Source of the DNA: Arachis hypogaea
Lineage: Eukaryota; Streptophyta; Magnoliopsida; Fabales; Fabaceae
Length of the DNA stretch: 64,000 bases
Assembly: GCF_003086295.3 (NCBI RefSeq)
Contig: NC_092039.1
Span: forward strand, 98,166,561 to 98,230,560
Direction of reading: 5' to 3'
Below are positions 20,108 through 31,599 of the stretch, one piece after another; within the stretch, counting starts at the first letter, position 1, and each line of letters opens with the position of its first letter. The notes under the pieces are model-generated. The model was given only the letters and a program-made list of their open reading frames with translations. It made no database searches and was not told where the DNA came from. The position numbers and the translations under genes were made by a program.

Positions 20108-22500
20108 TCAATTTTTCTTCCTTGGTGCCTTGAATCCCGGAGTGGGAATGAACTTGAGGATACTGCCAAGTCTTGCAGCTGTTCCTGAGCTAGCACCTTG
20201 CATGGGATTCACTGGCTCATGGGCAGAAGTTGGTGAGACAGATGGCTTTCTCTTTGGTGGGAGCTTATCCGGTCTTGACTTAGTGATGGTACAAACTTCA
20301 GTAGCCTACAAGAATTGTAGTATATCAGATGGTGCGGTTATAATTACATAACACTAAAGAATTTACAAGTTGTCATTAGATGAAAAATAAGTTGATTACC
20401 TGCTGAGACTCCTCTGGTTCAGAATAAATTGGTTGAGAAATCTCAACTTCAACTGGTTGGACATTAGTGTCATCATCATCAGCCGGAGCATCTTTACCAA
20501 CATTGGCATCATCAGTGGCATTTGGATCAGGTTCAGCATTGGGGTCAGGTTCAGCAGCATTCTGACCATCTTGAACAACATTAGTTTCAGCTCTAGCTGT
20601 ATTCTTAGCGGCAGCTTTTGCTTGTGCAGCAGCAGCAGCTTTGGCTTGTGCAGCAGCATCTGCTAGTTTTTTCTTTTTACAACCCCTCTTTGTGTGTCCT
20701 TTTTTCCCACAGCAGCTTTGGCTTGTGCAGCATTTTGTATTGTTCTTTTTCATCCCCAAACACAGCATTACGTGCATCAAAGAGGGCCCTTGATATTGAG
20801 TTCTTGTTCAAGGTCAAGTCAAACCTTGACTTGAAGTAAGTGGCTGCATCACAATGCTTAAAATTGGGGTACTTCCTAATCTTCTTGACTAGTTTACTCG
20901 CCACCCAATTTCTGTTAGCTGCCCTGTTCTTATCTTCCCTTGGGCATGTGTGATCATTAAGGAATGTCTTTATTTGCCAACAAGTATCTTCATGATCCCT
21001 TGATGCATACACCACCCATGGACATCCTTTCACCTGACATGTAGCCCTCATTCTCACGTTGTCATTTTTCCTGAACCTAATCCGTCTACCCTCTTGGATT
21101 GTGAACTCCCTTACAGCCTCCTTAAAGTCCCATTTTGTGTTGAATTTCATGCCAACTTCCATTTGCAGTTCTCCAAACCTTATACCTTCTCTGAACACAG
21201 GACAAAAATCTTCAGAGTCCTCATCTGCCCTCTCATCCTCTGAATTGGGGGGAGTTTTCATTTCTTCAGAATGCCATGAATTTGCCCCATCTGAGTCAGC
21301 CCCTGGATCATATGCATTATATGCATCATCCCCTGTTCCACCCACAAAGCCTAGGTCCACATCCCCATCTGAGACCTCCTCAACAAATGCATCATCCTCA
21401 CTCATAACTTGCTCTTTATCTTTAGCAAACGCAGCAGCAGGAGAATGTTTAAATTTGATGTCTTCCTTAATAGTCTTAGCCTTACAAACATCATTATCAT
21501 AATCATCATCATCAGACGAAGAACTATCTTCGATCCTTGGCTCATACAAACTATCTTCGTCACTATCATATGAATCAGACGATAGTGCATCACCTCCCTC
21601 CTGTCGTGCTTTCAACACTACCTTTCCCTTAGCAACACTCCTCGTACAAGGCCTAAAATTAGGGGTGGTTGTTGTCTTTTTCTTCTTCAAGGTGGATTTT
21701 AGTGTGGAGTTGGATGTTGATGTTGACACACTTTTAGGGAGAATAGGCTTCGTAGGAGGATTCGACTTTGAATTGCTAGGAGGCTTTGGCTTTTGATTAG
21801 TAGGATGCTTCGGCTGTGGATTAGTAGAAGGCTTTGCAAATTGATTAGTAGGAGGCTTCAGCTGTGGATTAGTGGGAGGTTTTGGCTTTTGATAAGTAGC
21901 AGGCTTTGCCTGTGATTGATCATTTGGATTGGGAAGAGGCTTCTCCTGACTTGGAGGTTTTGGATTCGTGACAGATTCTGGCATAGTTGGAGGTGTTGGA
22001 TTACTAGGAGGAGTCAGATTAATTTGAGGGTTCGGAATGTCAATGGTGTTGACAGGCGTTGCCTTGTCTTGGGGGGATTCACTGTTGGGGTTCCTCACTT
22101 TGTCATTAGGAGTGACCATGGCACCTTCTTCTTTTGCATCCATGCCAGCCTTTTCCTCCTCATCTTGTAAATAATCTGGAGATGACACCCCATGTTCAAA
22201 ATACACATCCACCAATCCATTATTCTTGTGAGCAAGGAAACACATCTCTCTAAGCTCATTGTCACTGTTTAGATTCCTTAATCCAGTTTCTAACGTCCTC
22301 CCGGGAACTACCCACCAACAATGAAGGATCTTGTCATAGCCTAACTCCTTGTAATAATTCCTTATGAAGAAAACGTCCAAGGTATCCTCATCCAGATCAC
22401 CTAGGCAGGTTAAGTTATCAGGGGTATATCTCAGTTTTCCTTCATCATCTTTCTCAAAGTTTCCTCCATGATGAAACATTATATCCAACAACACATCCAT
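20108..22500 (-). pseudogene. MuDR-type transposase with DDE core deleted
   Basis: The start is ATG at 22500, just after a probable acceptor (GTGCAG); the ORF extends upstream only through that intron. Residues 1-110 look like the N-terminal PB1-like domain of plant MULE transposases (HHGGNF, KELGYDKILHCWW). A long Pro/Lys/Asn-rich and acidic linker follows. The MuDR DNA-binding domain (GMKFNTKWDFKEAV to about SRALFDARNAVFG) ends at about 20750. The catalytic DDE and SWIM region that should follow is absent. The next recognisable sequence, in another frame, is the C-terminal zinc knuckle (CCGKKGHTKRGC, 20730-20690) and an Ala-Gln-Lys tail. That tail runs to a donor at 20400 (CAG|GTAATC), intron 20306-20399 and last exon 20305-20108 ending APRKKN. 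A protein without the DDE core could at most bind DNA. Confidence 0.85.
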
Positions 22501-23092
22501 CTGCACTAACAAATCAAAACCATTAAAACTCACACAATCATATCACACGACTTCAACATCGATTAAAATCCCTATACATTAATATCACTGTCACCACCAT
22601 GCATTAACCCACTATTGAAAAAACCTCTGTTTTATTGCAAAAAAACAGAGCATATACACATCAAACCCTTTGCCCTAACAAAAATTCTTAAACACAATCC
22701 TTTAAGGTAATGCAGCCATGAAACTCTAGGACAACCCAACACAGTAACAAGACAATCATACACCTTCATCATAATTTGATTCATGAAATAAATTCAAAAA
22801 TTATTTCAACCAACACATACCTTCAACAACGCAGAAGACAGAGAAACCACTTGACTAAGGAACACCAAACTCTTCAAACGACGTGTGACAGTGGAGGAGA
22901 TGGGGAAGACTAAGCTAGGTCGCTGCCATTGATGGGAGAAGACGAAGACTGAGCGTGGAGGAGAGGAGAGGAAGTGTGAGAGTGTTCAAACAAATATGGG
23001 ACTGAAGGCAAACCGTTTTCAAGGGATGGAGCTTATGAACGACGTCGTTTACTTCTTCATTGGGCGCCAAATCGATACTGCGTCGTTTCGCT
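22501..23092 (-). promoter_or_regulatory. 5'UTR/intron and promoter side of the MULE transposase
   Basis: No coding sequence is seen on the minus strand between the right TIR and the transposase ATG. A 3' splice site (GTGCAG) abuts the ATG, so the leader probably contains an intron. The GC-richer part at 22880-23060 is the likely first non-coding exon. Confidence 0.4.
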
Positions 23093-23277
23093 TGGCTCCA
23101 GCGTGGCAAGGGAGGTGCCAGATCAACCTTCCGTTTGCTGACTTGGCGTCGGAAAGGGTTGAAGGGCAACTATGGGTCCCGGAGCAAAATGTCAGGGATG
23201 CTTTTAGTGAATTTTGAAAGTCAGGGACAAGTATGGGTAACTCGCCCAATCTCAGGGACCACTTTGGGGTTTTAGTC
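23093..23277 (-). repeat. Right TIR of the compact MULE (185 bp)
   Basis: Reverse complement of 18883-19067 with one mismatch; ends GGGGTTTTAGTC and is followed by the TACTTAAGC duplication. Confidence 0.95.
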
Positions 23278-26200
23278 TACTTAAGCCGATAAAGTATTAT
23301 GTTACCTTTTTAATATGTTATACTGCAATGGGTTTAATATGTGTTCAGTGTTAATGAGACAACGTTGCATAAGGTTGCCATTATAATGTCTCAAATCCCC
23401 ATCCCTATTCTTCCATGCCATGCATGCACAAACAAATATGGCTACATATGTAAAGAAATTACAGTAGTTAATAATGAGTTTTTTGACTTTTCAAAGTATG
23501 AAAGGAGACTATTTTTTAGGTTGTGTAGGTATACTTCAAATGTGATGGACCTATGCATGCTCTATATAAATAATTAATATAATCCTAACTAGTTAGGTGG
23601 GACTTTTTATAAGTAGACGTCTCGTTGTTATGATTGCTTTTAATTCATGTACACTAATAAATTTTTAATAATATTCTTAGAAAAAATTTTAATAAAATAT
23701 TTTTAATTTATATTTATTTAATAGTACGGTATCTAATTAGTTTGTTTGCTTATGTTTGTTTGTATATGTTTGATTGTAGGCCATAGAATGTACAGATATT
23801 ACTGAGTTTCGAAGTGATGACACGGATCTTGTTGATGAGGTTTGGACTCTAGTTTATTGTTATTTTTTCATGAACCGCATGTTTGAATCGATCATTAATC
23901 CTCATGTTCATTGAATGATGTTTGTTTTGAACTGATTCGCAGTTACCGGATCATAGTTGTCTTGTCGAAGGTGAAATACCAAGAGTTGGGATGCAGTTTG
24001 AGAAATTGAAGCTAGCCCAGGATTTTTATGCGAGCTACGCAAAGAAAGTCGGTTTCATAAGTAAGATACAAAACACAAATTTTGACAGAATGACAAAGGA
24101 AATGATTAACCAATCTATTCATTGTAATTGGAGGGTTTCTGTAGGTCTCGTGTCAAAGCACCCACACGAAAGAATACGATTACTGCCGTGGGGTGCAGAG
24201 CAAGGATATATACAAAGTTTGACAGGGAGAAGCAAGATTGGATCTTATTCAAGGTTAATTTGAGGCACTTCGCCTATGTTCAACTAAAAAGGTGGTGGAC
24301 TACCACGAGAATAGGAAGTTGACCAACAAGCGAAATGCATGATTGAGGTTAATGATAAGGCGGGCATTCGAACCAAGAAGACATTTCTAGCATTAGCTAA
24401 TGAGGTTGGTGGATCGTCGAACCTGGGCTTATCAAAGAAGGATGTTAGGAATTACATTTCATCAAGACTCTAATCCACTAATGTCAACGCAAATGTCAAG
24501 GAGATGCTGAATTACTTCATGCGGATGACGGAGATAAATCCAAACTTCTTCTACACAGTGAAGTGGATGACAATTATAAGTTTAGGAGTGCAGTTTGGGT
24601 GGATGCAAGGTGTAGGGAGTCTTATGAATGCTATGGAGACGTGGTGTCATTTGATACCATATAGAGCACGAACCGGTATAATTTATTTATGTTGTTGTTT
24701 ACTTTTTTGTTATTTTGTATTAGTTGGATGTTCATAAATGTGGTTGTTTTTACTTTAGGCATGTATTTTCGTTTGCCTCTTTCGTCGGTGTGAACCACCA
24801 TTGTAAGTCTACTTTGCTAGGCTGTGCTCTGTTGGACAGCAAGAAGATCCCGAGTTTCGAGTGGGAGTTCACGCAATAGCTGAAGTGCATGGGAACTGCA
24901 CCACAGAGCATCATCACTGACCAATAGGTCCATGATTGGTGCATTTAGAAAAGTCCTACCCAATACACGCCACCATTGGTGCATCTGGCATATAACGAAA
25001 AAGATACCGTATAAGCTCGAAGGTTATGCTAGGTTCAGAGAGTTGAATGTTGAGCTTAAGCATATTATATGGAACTCTCATTCGGTTGAGGCTTTCGAGG
25101 ATGGTCAGGCTGAATTCATTGATGAGTTCAACCTACATCACATCACATTGCTATTAAGTTAAATCATGTATCGTAGTTGCTTAGATGTTGTTATGTTCTT
25201 GTTTTCTGTTCTGAAAATCTGTTCCTTATGCGGGGTTCTGTTTTTGGATATTTTTGTTTTGTGTAGACTTGTTTGAGGACTGACGCATGTGGGTGCCGAT
25301 CCTTTTCAAGGGATAATTTTGGGCTGATATGAGGAGTACGCAAAGGATTCAGAGTATGCATGCATTCTCTGGTGGATACTTACATTGCAAGACTAGCTTG
25401 GTTTAGTTCGTCCATGGGTTCGACAACGTGCTTAGAAACTAGGAGCAGAAGGAACTAAAGAACGATGCTGCAAACTCGAGAGGAGTAATCCCATGTGCAA
25501 CTAGCTCAGCCATTGAGAGACAATTCCAACAAGAGTACACCAACGACATGTTTAGGGGTGTCCGAATTGAGTTTGACAAGAAGACTGATTGCAATATTCG
25601 TGCCGTTTATGAACAAGGTGACTCGGCCTGGGTAAAAGTGGAAGAGAAAATACTAGCCTATGAGAAGACCCGGTATGTTACGCACAACGTCCATTTTGAC
25701 CATTCGACTCATCAGGTTTGATGTGAGTGTAACTTGTTCGAGAGTACAAGTATACTATGTTGCCACTGTCTTATAGTGTTTTCCTCTTACAAAGTGAATA
25801 AAGTGCCTTCCAGCTTTGTTCTTCCCGTTGGAGCAAGAACATAAAGCACAAGCACACCTACATTAAGAGTAGCCACGACGTGAGAGATTCGGATGAAAGC
25901 CACAACTTATTAAGAAGGTTGTGTGCACACTTCTACAACTTGACGATGAAGCAGACATATTGCATGTTGCGCTAGACGATGCGAGGGTCAAGCTAGTTAA
26001 TTACCGTGTCAAGTTACGGAATAAGACTATCGCTGATGCACACACTAGCATCGCCATAGAGACTTCCTTCGTGGTGGGCACAAAGGACATTCAAGGTCCA
26101 TCAAAGGTAACCATAAAGGGTCGGCCAAAAGGTAAAAGGATCAGATATGAGTTGGAGAAATCAATCAAGAAATCTATCAAGAAATCCATGTAGAGAAAGC

Positions 26201-26739
26201 GGAAGAGTTCAGGCCAAGTAGGTATCGTAATTAATGTAAAACTTCATGTTTTGTACATAATTGATTATGTCGATAGTGACTTGTTTTTATTTAAGTTTGT
26301 TTCTTTTAGGATAATCGTGTGGAATCTTGTGGAAACATAAATTTGGATGCTTCTGCTCTGCAGATTGTTCCGCAAGAAGTTGGTGTATTCATGTCCCTAT
26401 TAAACTCTTTCGGTAATACCTAGACTGTTTTGGATATAGAATCTGCTATTTTATATTAGAGGTCCTTTTTGTTGGGTGTTCCAACTCTATGTATGTTTGA
26501 GGGTTATTTTGTAGTCCGAGTTGTTGATGGTCAGATGTATATGAAACTGTTATTTTTGTTCTTGAATTGGATGGTTATTCATGTTGACTAGTTTGACTTG
26601 ACTATATTTAACAATGGCTGAAGTTACCTGGATATTCAACTCTGTATGTGTGGGGATGGTTACCCTAATATTAGCTTTTGTAATTATTTGATTGCTTTTG
26701 ATTTAAGTAGTTACCATTTGAGAATATCTAAATGTTCAT

Positions 26740-26829
26740 TTCATTAGGTACCCGGTTGGTTATTTTGTAAAAGTATTGGTATGGTGTGTATAATTAGTTA
26801 CAAGTACTTTAGGGTGCATGTTCGATTCA
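26740..26829 (+). repeat. Isolated unit of the roughly 110-bp repeat, cut by a CACTA end
   Basis: The segment reads ACCCGGTTGGTTATTTTGT, then GTGTGTATAATTAGTTACAAG, and GTTCGATTCA. It matches the units of the arrays at 28630-30040, 31600-33020 and 35940-36895. It stops exactly at the CACTA terminus at 26830. Confidence 0.7.
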
Positions 26830-27265
26830 CACTACAGGAAAAATACCCATTCAGGTACACTTGAAAAGTGTAGCCAAAAGTGAAAAAAATGATGCCTTAT
26901 GCTATGACTACGCTTTCTAGGCTACGACTACGCTTTTTGGGGTGATTTTTATTCGGCCTTTACCTATTCTTAAAGGCTACACTTTTCTGTACCAAGGGTT
27001 GCGCTTTTGGTGTTTGGGAATAGGGTACGCTTTTCAAGTGATGCTGTCCAGGACCAAAGGCTATGCTTTTCAGCTTCTATTTTTACCAGAATAGGCTACG
27101 CTTTCAACGCTACTACATTACCTGTAAAACGTAGCCACATTGTATACCATAGATGCTCTATATAAGTGTAGCCTTAGGTCTTTTATTATTTTTTAATTTT
27201 CTGTATAACTATAACTACTCTATATAAGTGTAGCCTTAGGTCCCTCATTATTTTTTTTAATTTTT
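26830..27265 (+). mobile_element. CACTA element left end with subterminal repeats
   Basis: The terminus CACTACAGGAAAAATACCC is followed by about ten subterminal copies of GGCTACGCTTTT-like words on both strands. A direct duplication of about 66 bp (TCTATATAAGTGTAGCCTTAGG at about 27160 and 27218) follows. No matching right end (GTAGTG) was found downstream, so the element may be truncated. No CACTA transposase was recognised. Confidence 0.65.
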
Positions 27266-27619
27266 TTAATTTTTTTATGTATATAATATTCTAATAATTT
27301 TTTATACAACATAATATTTAATAATATTATTACATATATAATTCTACATTTTTAATTAAATGAGTTAAATATTATAAAATAAAATTAAACACATAATTAT
27401 ACTAAGTAATTCCTTTAAATAATAAAAATTATCCTTACACAATTCAAAGACATAATCTTAAGAAGCAATTAACAATCAAAATATAACTTAAGATAATTTA
27501 AGTCACATGAAACTTGTATCACATATTAATTAAAACGCAAAGATTGCACTCTATATCCGAAAAGAGCTTACAAACAGAAAATCATTAATCTTCTAATCTT
27601 GGCATAATGATTAAAAAAT

Positions 27620-27805
27620 GTTCTAAAGCGCCTTCAGATTCTTCTCAAACACATCTTTTTCATGCTGATCTTCATCACCATCAAGAAAACTCTTGGCCTT
27701 AACAATTGTATCAGTGTTCATTCCTTTGTTCATTTCCAACGGGGCTGTTGCAAAAATACTTGCACTTCCAAGTCCTGCTAGTCTAGTGACATTGATTGGG
27801 CACAA
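27620..27805 (-). pseudogene. Unrecognised C-terminal gene fragment (possible capture)
   Basis: The minus strand is open for 60 codons, ending FEKNLKAL with a stop at 27623. It includes LGSASIFATAPLEMNKGMN and an acidic FLDGDEDQHEKDVFEKN segment. Its composition is that of a real protein, unlike neighbouring AT-rich ORFs. Upstream on the minus strand (27805-27835) a further open stretch (GVGGAAFVVDC in another frame) overlaps the start of the triplicated unit. I do not recognise the family. It lies 0.8 kb inside a CACTA end, so gene-fragment capture is possible. Confidence 0.35.
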
Positions 27806-28440
27806 TCTACTACAAAGGCTGCACCACCTACTCCAGCTGCACTCAGTAAGTTAGTAAAGTATTTTTCTTCTCTTTAATTTTGTCTCTCTTCTCTCTAATT
27901 TTCGTAAGTTTTCGAGGCAAGCTAGCAGGCTCATAATCATTTTTTTCAGCCATTCCATTTGTTTTAAAATGGGTTTTTATTCTTCTCATTCCACTTCTCC
28001 TTCCACTTTTTCTTTTATTTCAATTTTTTCAGAGACTTCAAAGAGTAACTATCCTAAAAAGAGATAGGTAACTTTAGAGACTTTAGTTTTTTTACAGACA
28101 TCCCATTTGTTTGAAAATAGATTTATTATTTTTTTATTGGTGCATGACTCTAAATACTGTGTTTATTTTAGATGAATCACCACAACAACGAAAATATTTA
28201 TGTGTGTGAGATTGCTAAAACGATGATGGTGAATATTCTATAACTTAATGAGAAGAAAAAGATAAGACAAACGGTGGACATACTCTCCCTGAATCCTTCT
28301 TTAAAGCTGTCAGCAGTTTTTGGAATGTTCGTCCCGATTAGTCATTATGTACTTTTTCTTAATAATGTATTATTTGAGTTCGATTGTGTTATGCATGTAA
28401 TTGTTGATAAATGATGTCTTAATACATACAATTCTTGATT
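27773..28440 (+). pseudogene. Unit A copy of an unrecognised multi-exon gene fragment
   Basis: A pyrimidine tract and AG precede an exon (27773-27847) ending at a donor GTAAGTT. A further exon carries KSNYP (near 28040-28065), and another starts ATGAATCACCAC at 28172. The protein core is CEIAKTMMVNIL, then IRQTVDIL. This copy has a stop (TAA) right after VNIL. I know no family. The same exons recur at 30754 and 35109. Confidence 0.45.
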
Positions 28441-28629
28441 TACTAAAGTTTTGAAATTGGGTAACAGTAACTAGTAGCTTGCTATCCTTGTACAATTCTT
28501 TATTTAACAGTGTTCTTTTCATGATTTCATTATCAATCATAGAGTGATACAGAATATTAGGTTCAATAATTTTCTATGCATTATTAATCCAAGAGACAAA
28601 ACTATTTAAAATTTCACTAGCAGATGATT

Positions 28630-30040
28630 ATTTCTGTTGGTAGCCAAATGATTATTTGTAATAAGCCTGGTGTAGTATGTATGATTACTAACAAGTAGTT
28701 TAGGCTGAATGTTAGATTCAATAGGACAATGGATGGTTATTTTTATTAGTACACGAATGGTTATTTGTAATAGTTTAGGTGTGGTGTGTATAATTAGTTA
28801 CAAGTAGTTACGACAAAATGTTCGATTGAATAGGCTAGCGGATTATTATTTTTATTAGTCTCCGAATGGTTATTTATAATAGTCTTGTTATCTTGTGTAT
28901 AATAAATTATAAGTAGTTTAGGTTGGATGTTCGATTCAATAGGCTAACGGATAGTTATTTCTATTGAAAGACAGATGGTTATTTGTTATAGTATTGGTGT
29001 AATATGTTTGGTTAGTTACAAGTAGTATAGTTTCGATGTTCAACTCAATAAGCTAACAGATGATTATTTCTTTTGATACCCAGATGATTATTTGTAATAA
29101 TCCTATTGTAGTATGTATGATAACTTAGAAGTAGTTTGGCCTGGATATTCGATTTAATAGGATAACAGATGTTTATTTTTATTACTACCCGAATGGTTAT
29201 TTGTAATAGTTTAGGTGTGGTGTGTATAATGTTACAAGTAGTTATTGTGAGATGTTCGATTCAATAAGCTAGCAGATTGTTATTTTTATTAGTACCCAAA
29301 AGGTTATTTGTAATAGTCTTGCAATCGTGTGTATAATTAACTACATGTAATATAGGTTGGATGTTCGATTCAATAAGCTAACGGATGATTATTTCTATTG
29401 GTAGCCAGATGCTTATTTGTAATAATCTTGGTGTAGTATGCGTGATTACTTATAAGTAGTTTAGGATCGATGTTCGATTCAATAGGATAACAGATGATTG
29501 TTTTTATTAGTACCCAGATGGTTATTTGTAATAATCTTGGTAATTTGTAATAGTATCGGCGCAGTGTGTCTGATTAGTTACAAGTAAGGATGGTTATTTG
29601 TAATAGTTTAGATGTGGTGTGTTAATTAGTTACAAGTAGTTACTGTGGGATGTTCGATTCAATAGGCTAACAGATGATTATTTGTTTGAGTATCCAAATT
29701 GTTATTTGTAATAGTCTTGCTATCGTGTGTATAATTAGATAAAAGTAGTTTAGGTTGGATGTTCGATTTAATAAGCTAACAGATAGTTATTTTTATTAGT
29801 ACACATATGGTTATTTTTTATAGTATTGGTGTATTATGTCTGATTAGTTACAAGTAGTATAGTTTGGATGTTCAATTCAATAGGCTAATGGACGGTTATT
29901 TCTATTGGTACGCAAATTGTTATTTGTAATAATCCTATTGTAGTATGTATGATTACTTAGAAATAGTTTAGTTTGGATATCCGATTCAATCGGATAACAG
30001 ATGGTTATTTTATTAGTACCCGAATGGTTATTTTTTATTA
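28630..30040. repeat. Array of a roughly 110-bp repeat, unit A
   Basis: About 12 imperfect copies with a period of 105-117 bp. Each contains GTTCGATTCAATAGGCTAAC, a doubled GGTTATTT word and GTGTGTATAATTAGTTACAAG. The internal GGTTATTT doublets suggest the unit itself arose by shorter duplication. Confidence 0.9.
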
Positions 30041-30753
30041 ACAGCACGAAAGGAATTAAGAACTGCAACAGCAATGTAAGCAGTGTACCAAACAACAATG
30101 GAAATTAACAATTTCAGAAAATCATATTCTGCAGTTATCAAATACCAATCACTAACATAAGAAAATATAGAGTGAAAGATATACCTATTATACATCTAAA
30201 TGAATGTTTAGGTCGTCTTTGTTATGAATGGGTTGGAGGGCGTAGAATTTGGCTGTTATTCGTGGAAATGTGACACAAGTGAATAATATGAAAAAAAGGG
30301 TTCCCAGCGGATATTAAAGGTAAAAAATAATAAAAATCCACCAGTAGCAGATATTAAAAAAAATTAATAAAATAAAAAATAAAATAAATTTATTGTAGAA
30401 TAAAATAAACATAAAAAGAAAATATAAATAATGTAATAATTTTTATAGGTATTAATTTTTTAATTTTATTTGGTATAACCTTTAGTATGTTTGATTAATT
30501 ATTAATATGTGTCTGATTAATTATTTTTTAATATATTATTTTTATAGGTATTAATTTTTTTAATTTTATTTGGTATAATCTTTTGTATGTTTGATTAATT
30601 ATTAATGTGTCTGATTAATTATTTTTCAATACATTATTTTTTAATTATATTTATTCTAAACATATAAATTATATATATACTCATCATTTTTGTCTTAAAA
30701 GTCAATTTTTCTTAATTGAAATATAACAACTTGTGTTTTTCTTGTTGTCCAAG

Positions 30754-31440
30754 GCCTGTCAGTCCAGTGACACTCATTGGGTACAATCTACTACAAAAGC
30801 TCCACCACCTACTCCAGCTTCACTAAGTAAGTCAGATAAGTATTTCCATTCTCTTTAATTTTTTGTCTCTCTTCTCTCTATTTTTGTAAGTTCCCGAGGC
30901 TAGGTAGTGGCTCATAATCATTTTTTTCCAGCCATTCCATTTGGTTTAAAATGAGTTTTTATTCTTCTCTTTCCACGTCTCCTTCCACTTCTCTTTTCAG
31001 TTCAATTTTTTCAGAGACTTCACAGAGTAACTATCCTAAGAAGAGAAAGGTAACTTCGGAGATTTTAATTTCTTTTCTAGACATCCCATCTATTTGAAAA
31101 TGGATTTATTATTTTTTTCATTTGGTACATGACCCTAAATACTGTGTTTGTTTTAGATGAATCACCACAGTAATGAAGATGAATATGTGTGTGAGATTGC
31201 TAAAATGATGATGGTGAATATCTATACCTTATTGAGAAGAAAAAGATAAGACAAACAGTAAACATCCTCCTCCCGAATACTTCTTCAAAGCTGCCAGCAT
31301 GCTTTGGAATGTTCTTCCTGGTTAGTCATTATGTACTTTTTCTTAATAAGGTATTATTTGAGTTCGATTGTGTTATGCATTTAATTGTTGATAAATGATG
31401 TCTTAATACATACAATTCTTGATTTACTAAAGTTATGAAA
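30754..31440 (+). pseudogene. Unit B copy of the multi-exon gene fragment
   Basis: Same exon order as unit A: acceptor at 30753, donor GTAAGTC at about 30829, and ATG exon at 31157. A base is missing in the GTGAATATCTATACC stretch, which breaks the frame in the segment where unit A has a stop. Splice-site sequences are retained. Confidence 0.45.
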
Positions 31441-31599
31441 TTGGGTAACAGTAACTAGCAGCTTGCTATCCTAGTACAATTTTTGATTTAATAGTGTTCT
31501 TTTCATGCCTTCATTATCAATCATAGGGTGATACGGAGTATTAGACTCAATAATTTTTTATGCATTATTAATTCAAGAGACAAAATCATTTAAAATTTC

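Larger units (their letters stand above)
18883..23277. mobile_element. Compact young MULE (4395 bp) inserted in FRS intron 1
   Basis: Perfect 9-bp target duplications TACTTAAGC stand at 18874-18882 and 23278-23286. The 185-bp terminal inverted repeats (18883-19067 and 23093-23277) differ at one position. Inside are a plus-strand GRF-finger gene and a convergent minus-strand MuDR-type transposase that has lost its catalytic core. The intact ends and target repeats imply recent insertion by transposase supplied from another copy. Confidence 0.92.
18547..26423 (+). pseudogene. FAR1-RELATED SEQUENCE (FRS/FHY3-type, MULE-derived) pseudogene
   Basis: Exon 1 is 18547-18669 (41 codons, donor AAG|GTAAGC). 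Exon 2 is 23780-23839. Exon 3 starts at 23943 with VGMQFEKLKLAQDFYASYAK, the start of the FAR1 DNA-binding domain. Next come fragments of the MULE transposase-like domain (24480-25160, with DTRHxWCIWHI-type sequence), a SWIM zinc-finger remnant (about 25730-25780: CEC, then CCHC) and a basic tail (25921-26200). A last exon at about 26310 ends at TAG 26421-26423. One frameshift lies near 24126, another separates 24504-24737, and stops interrupt 24471, 24886 and 25735. FAR1-family proteins are transcription factors derived from MULE transposases. Position beside a TIR suggests this copy served as the element's transposase gene, now dead. Confidence 0.75.

Noticed and set aside
20433..21593. Plus-strand ORFs opposite the MULE transposase
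   Set aside because: Shadows of the minus-strand coding sequence (acidic and Pro/Lys repeats read in reverse).
18883..23277. The whole GRF/transposase block as a cellular locus
   Set aside because: Near-perfect TIRs and identical 9-bp flanking duplications show it is a transposon.
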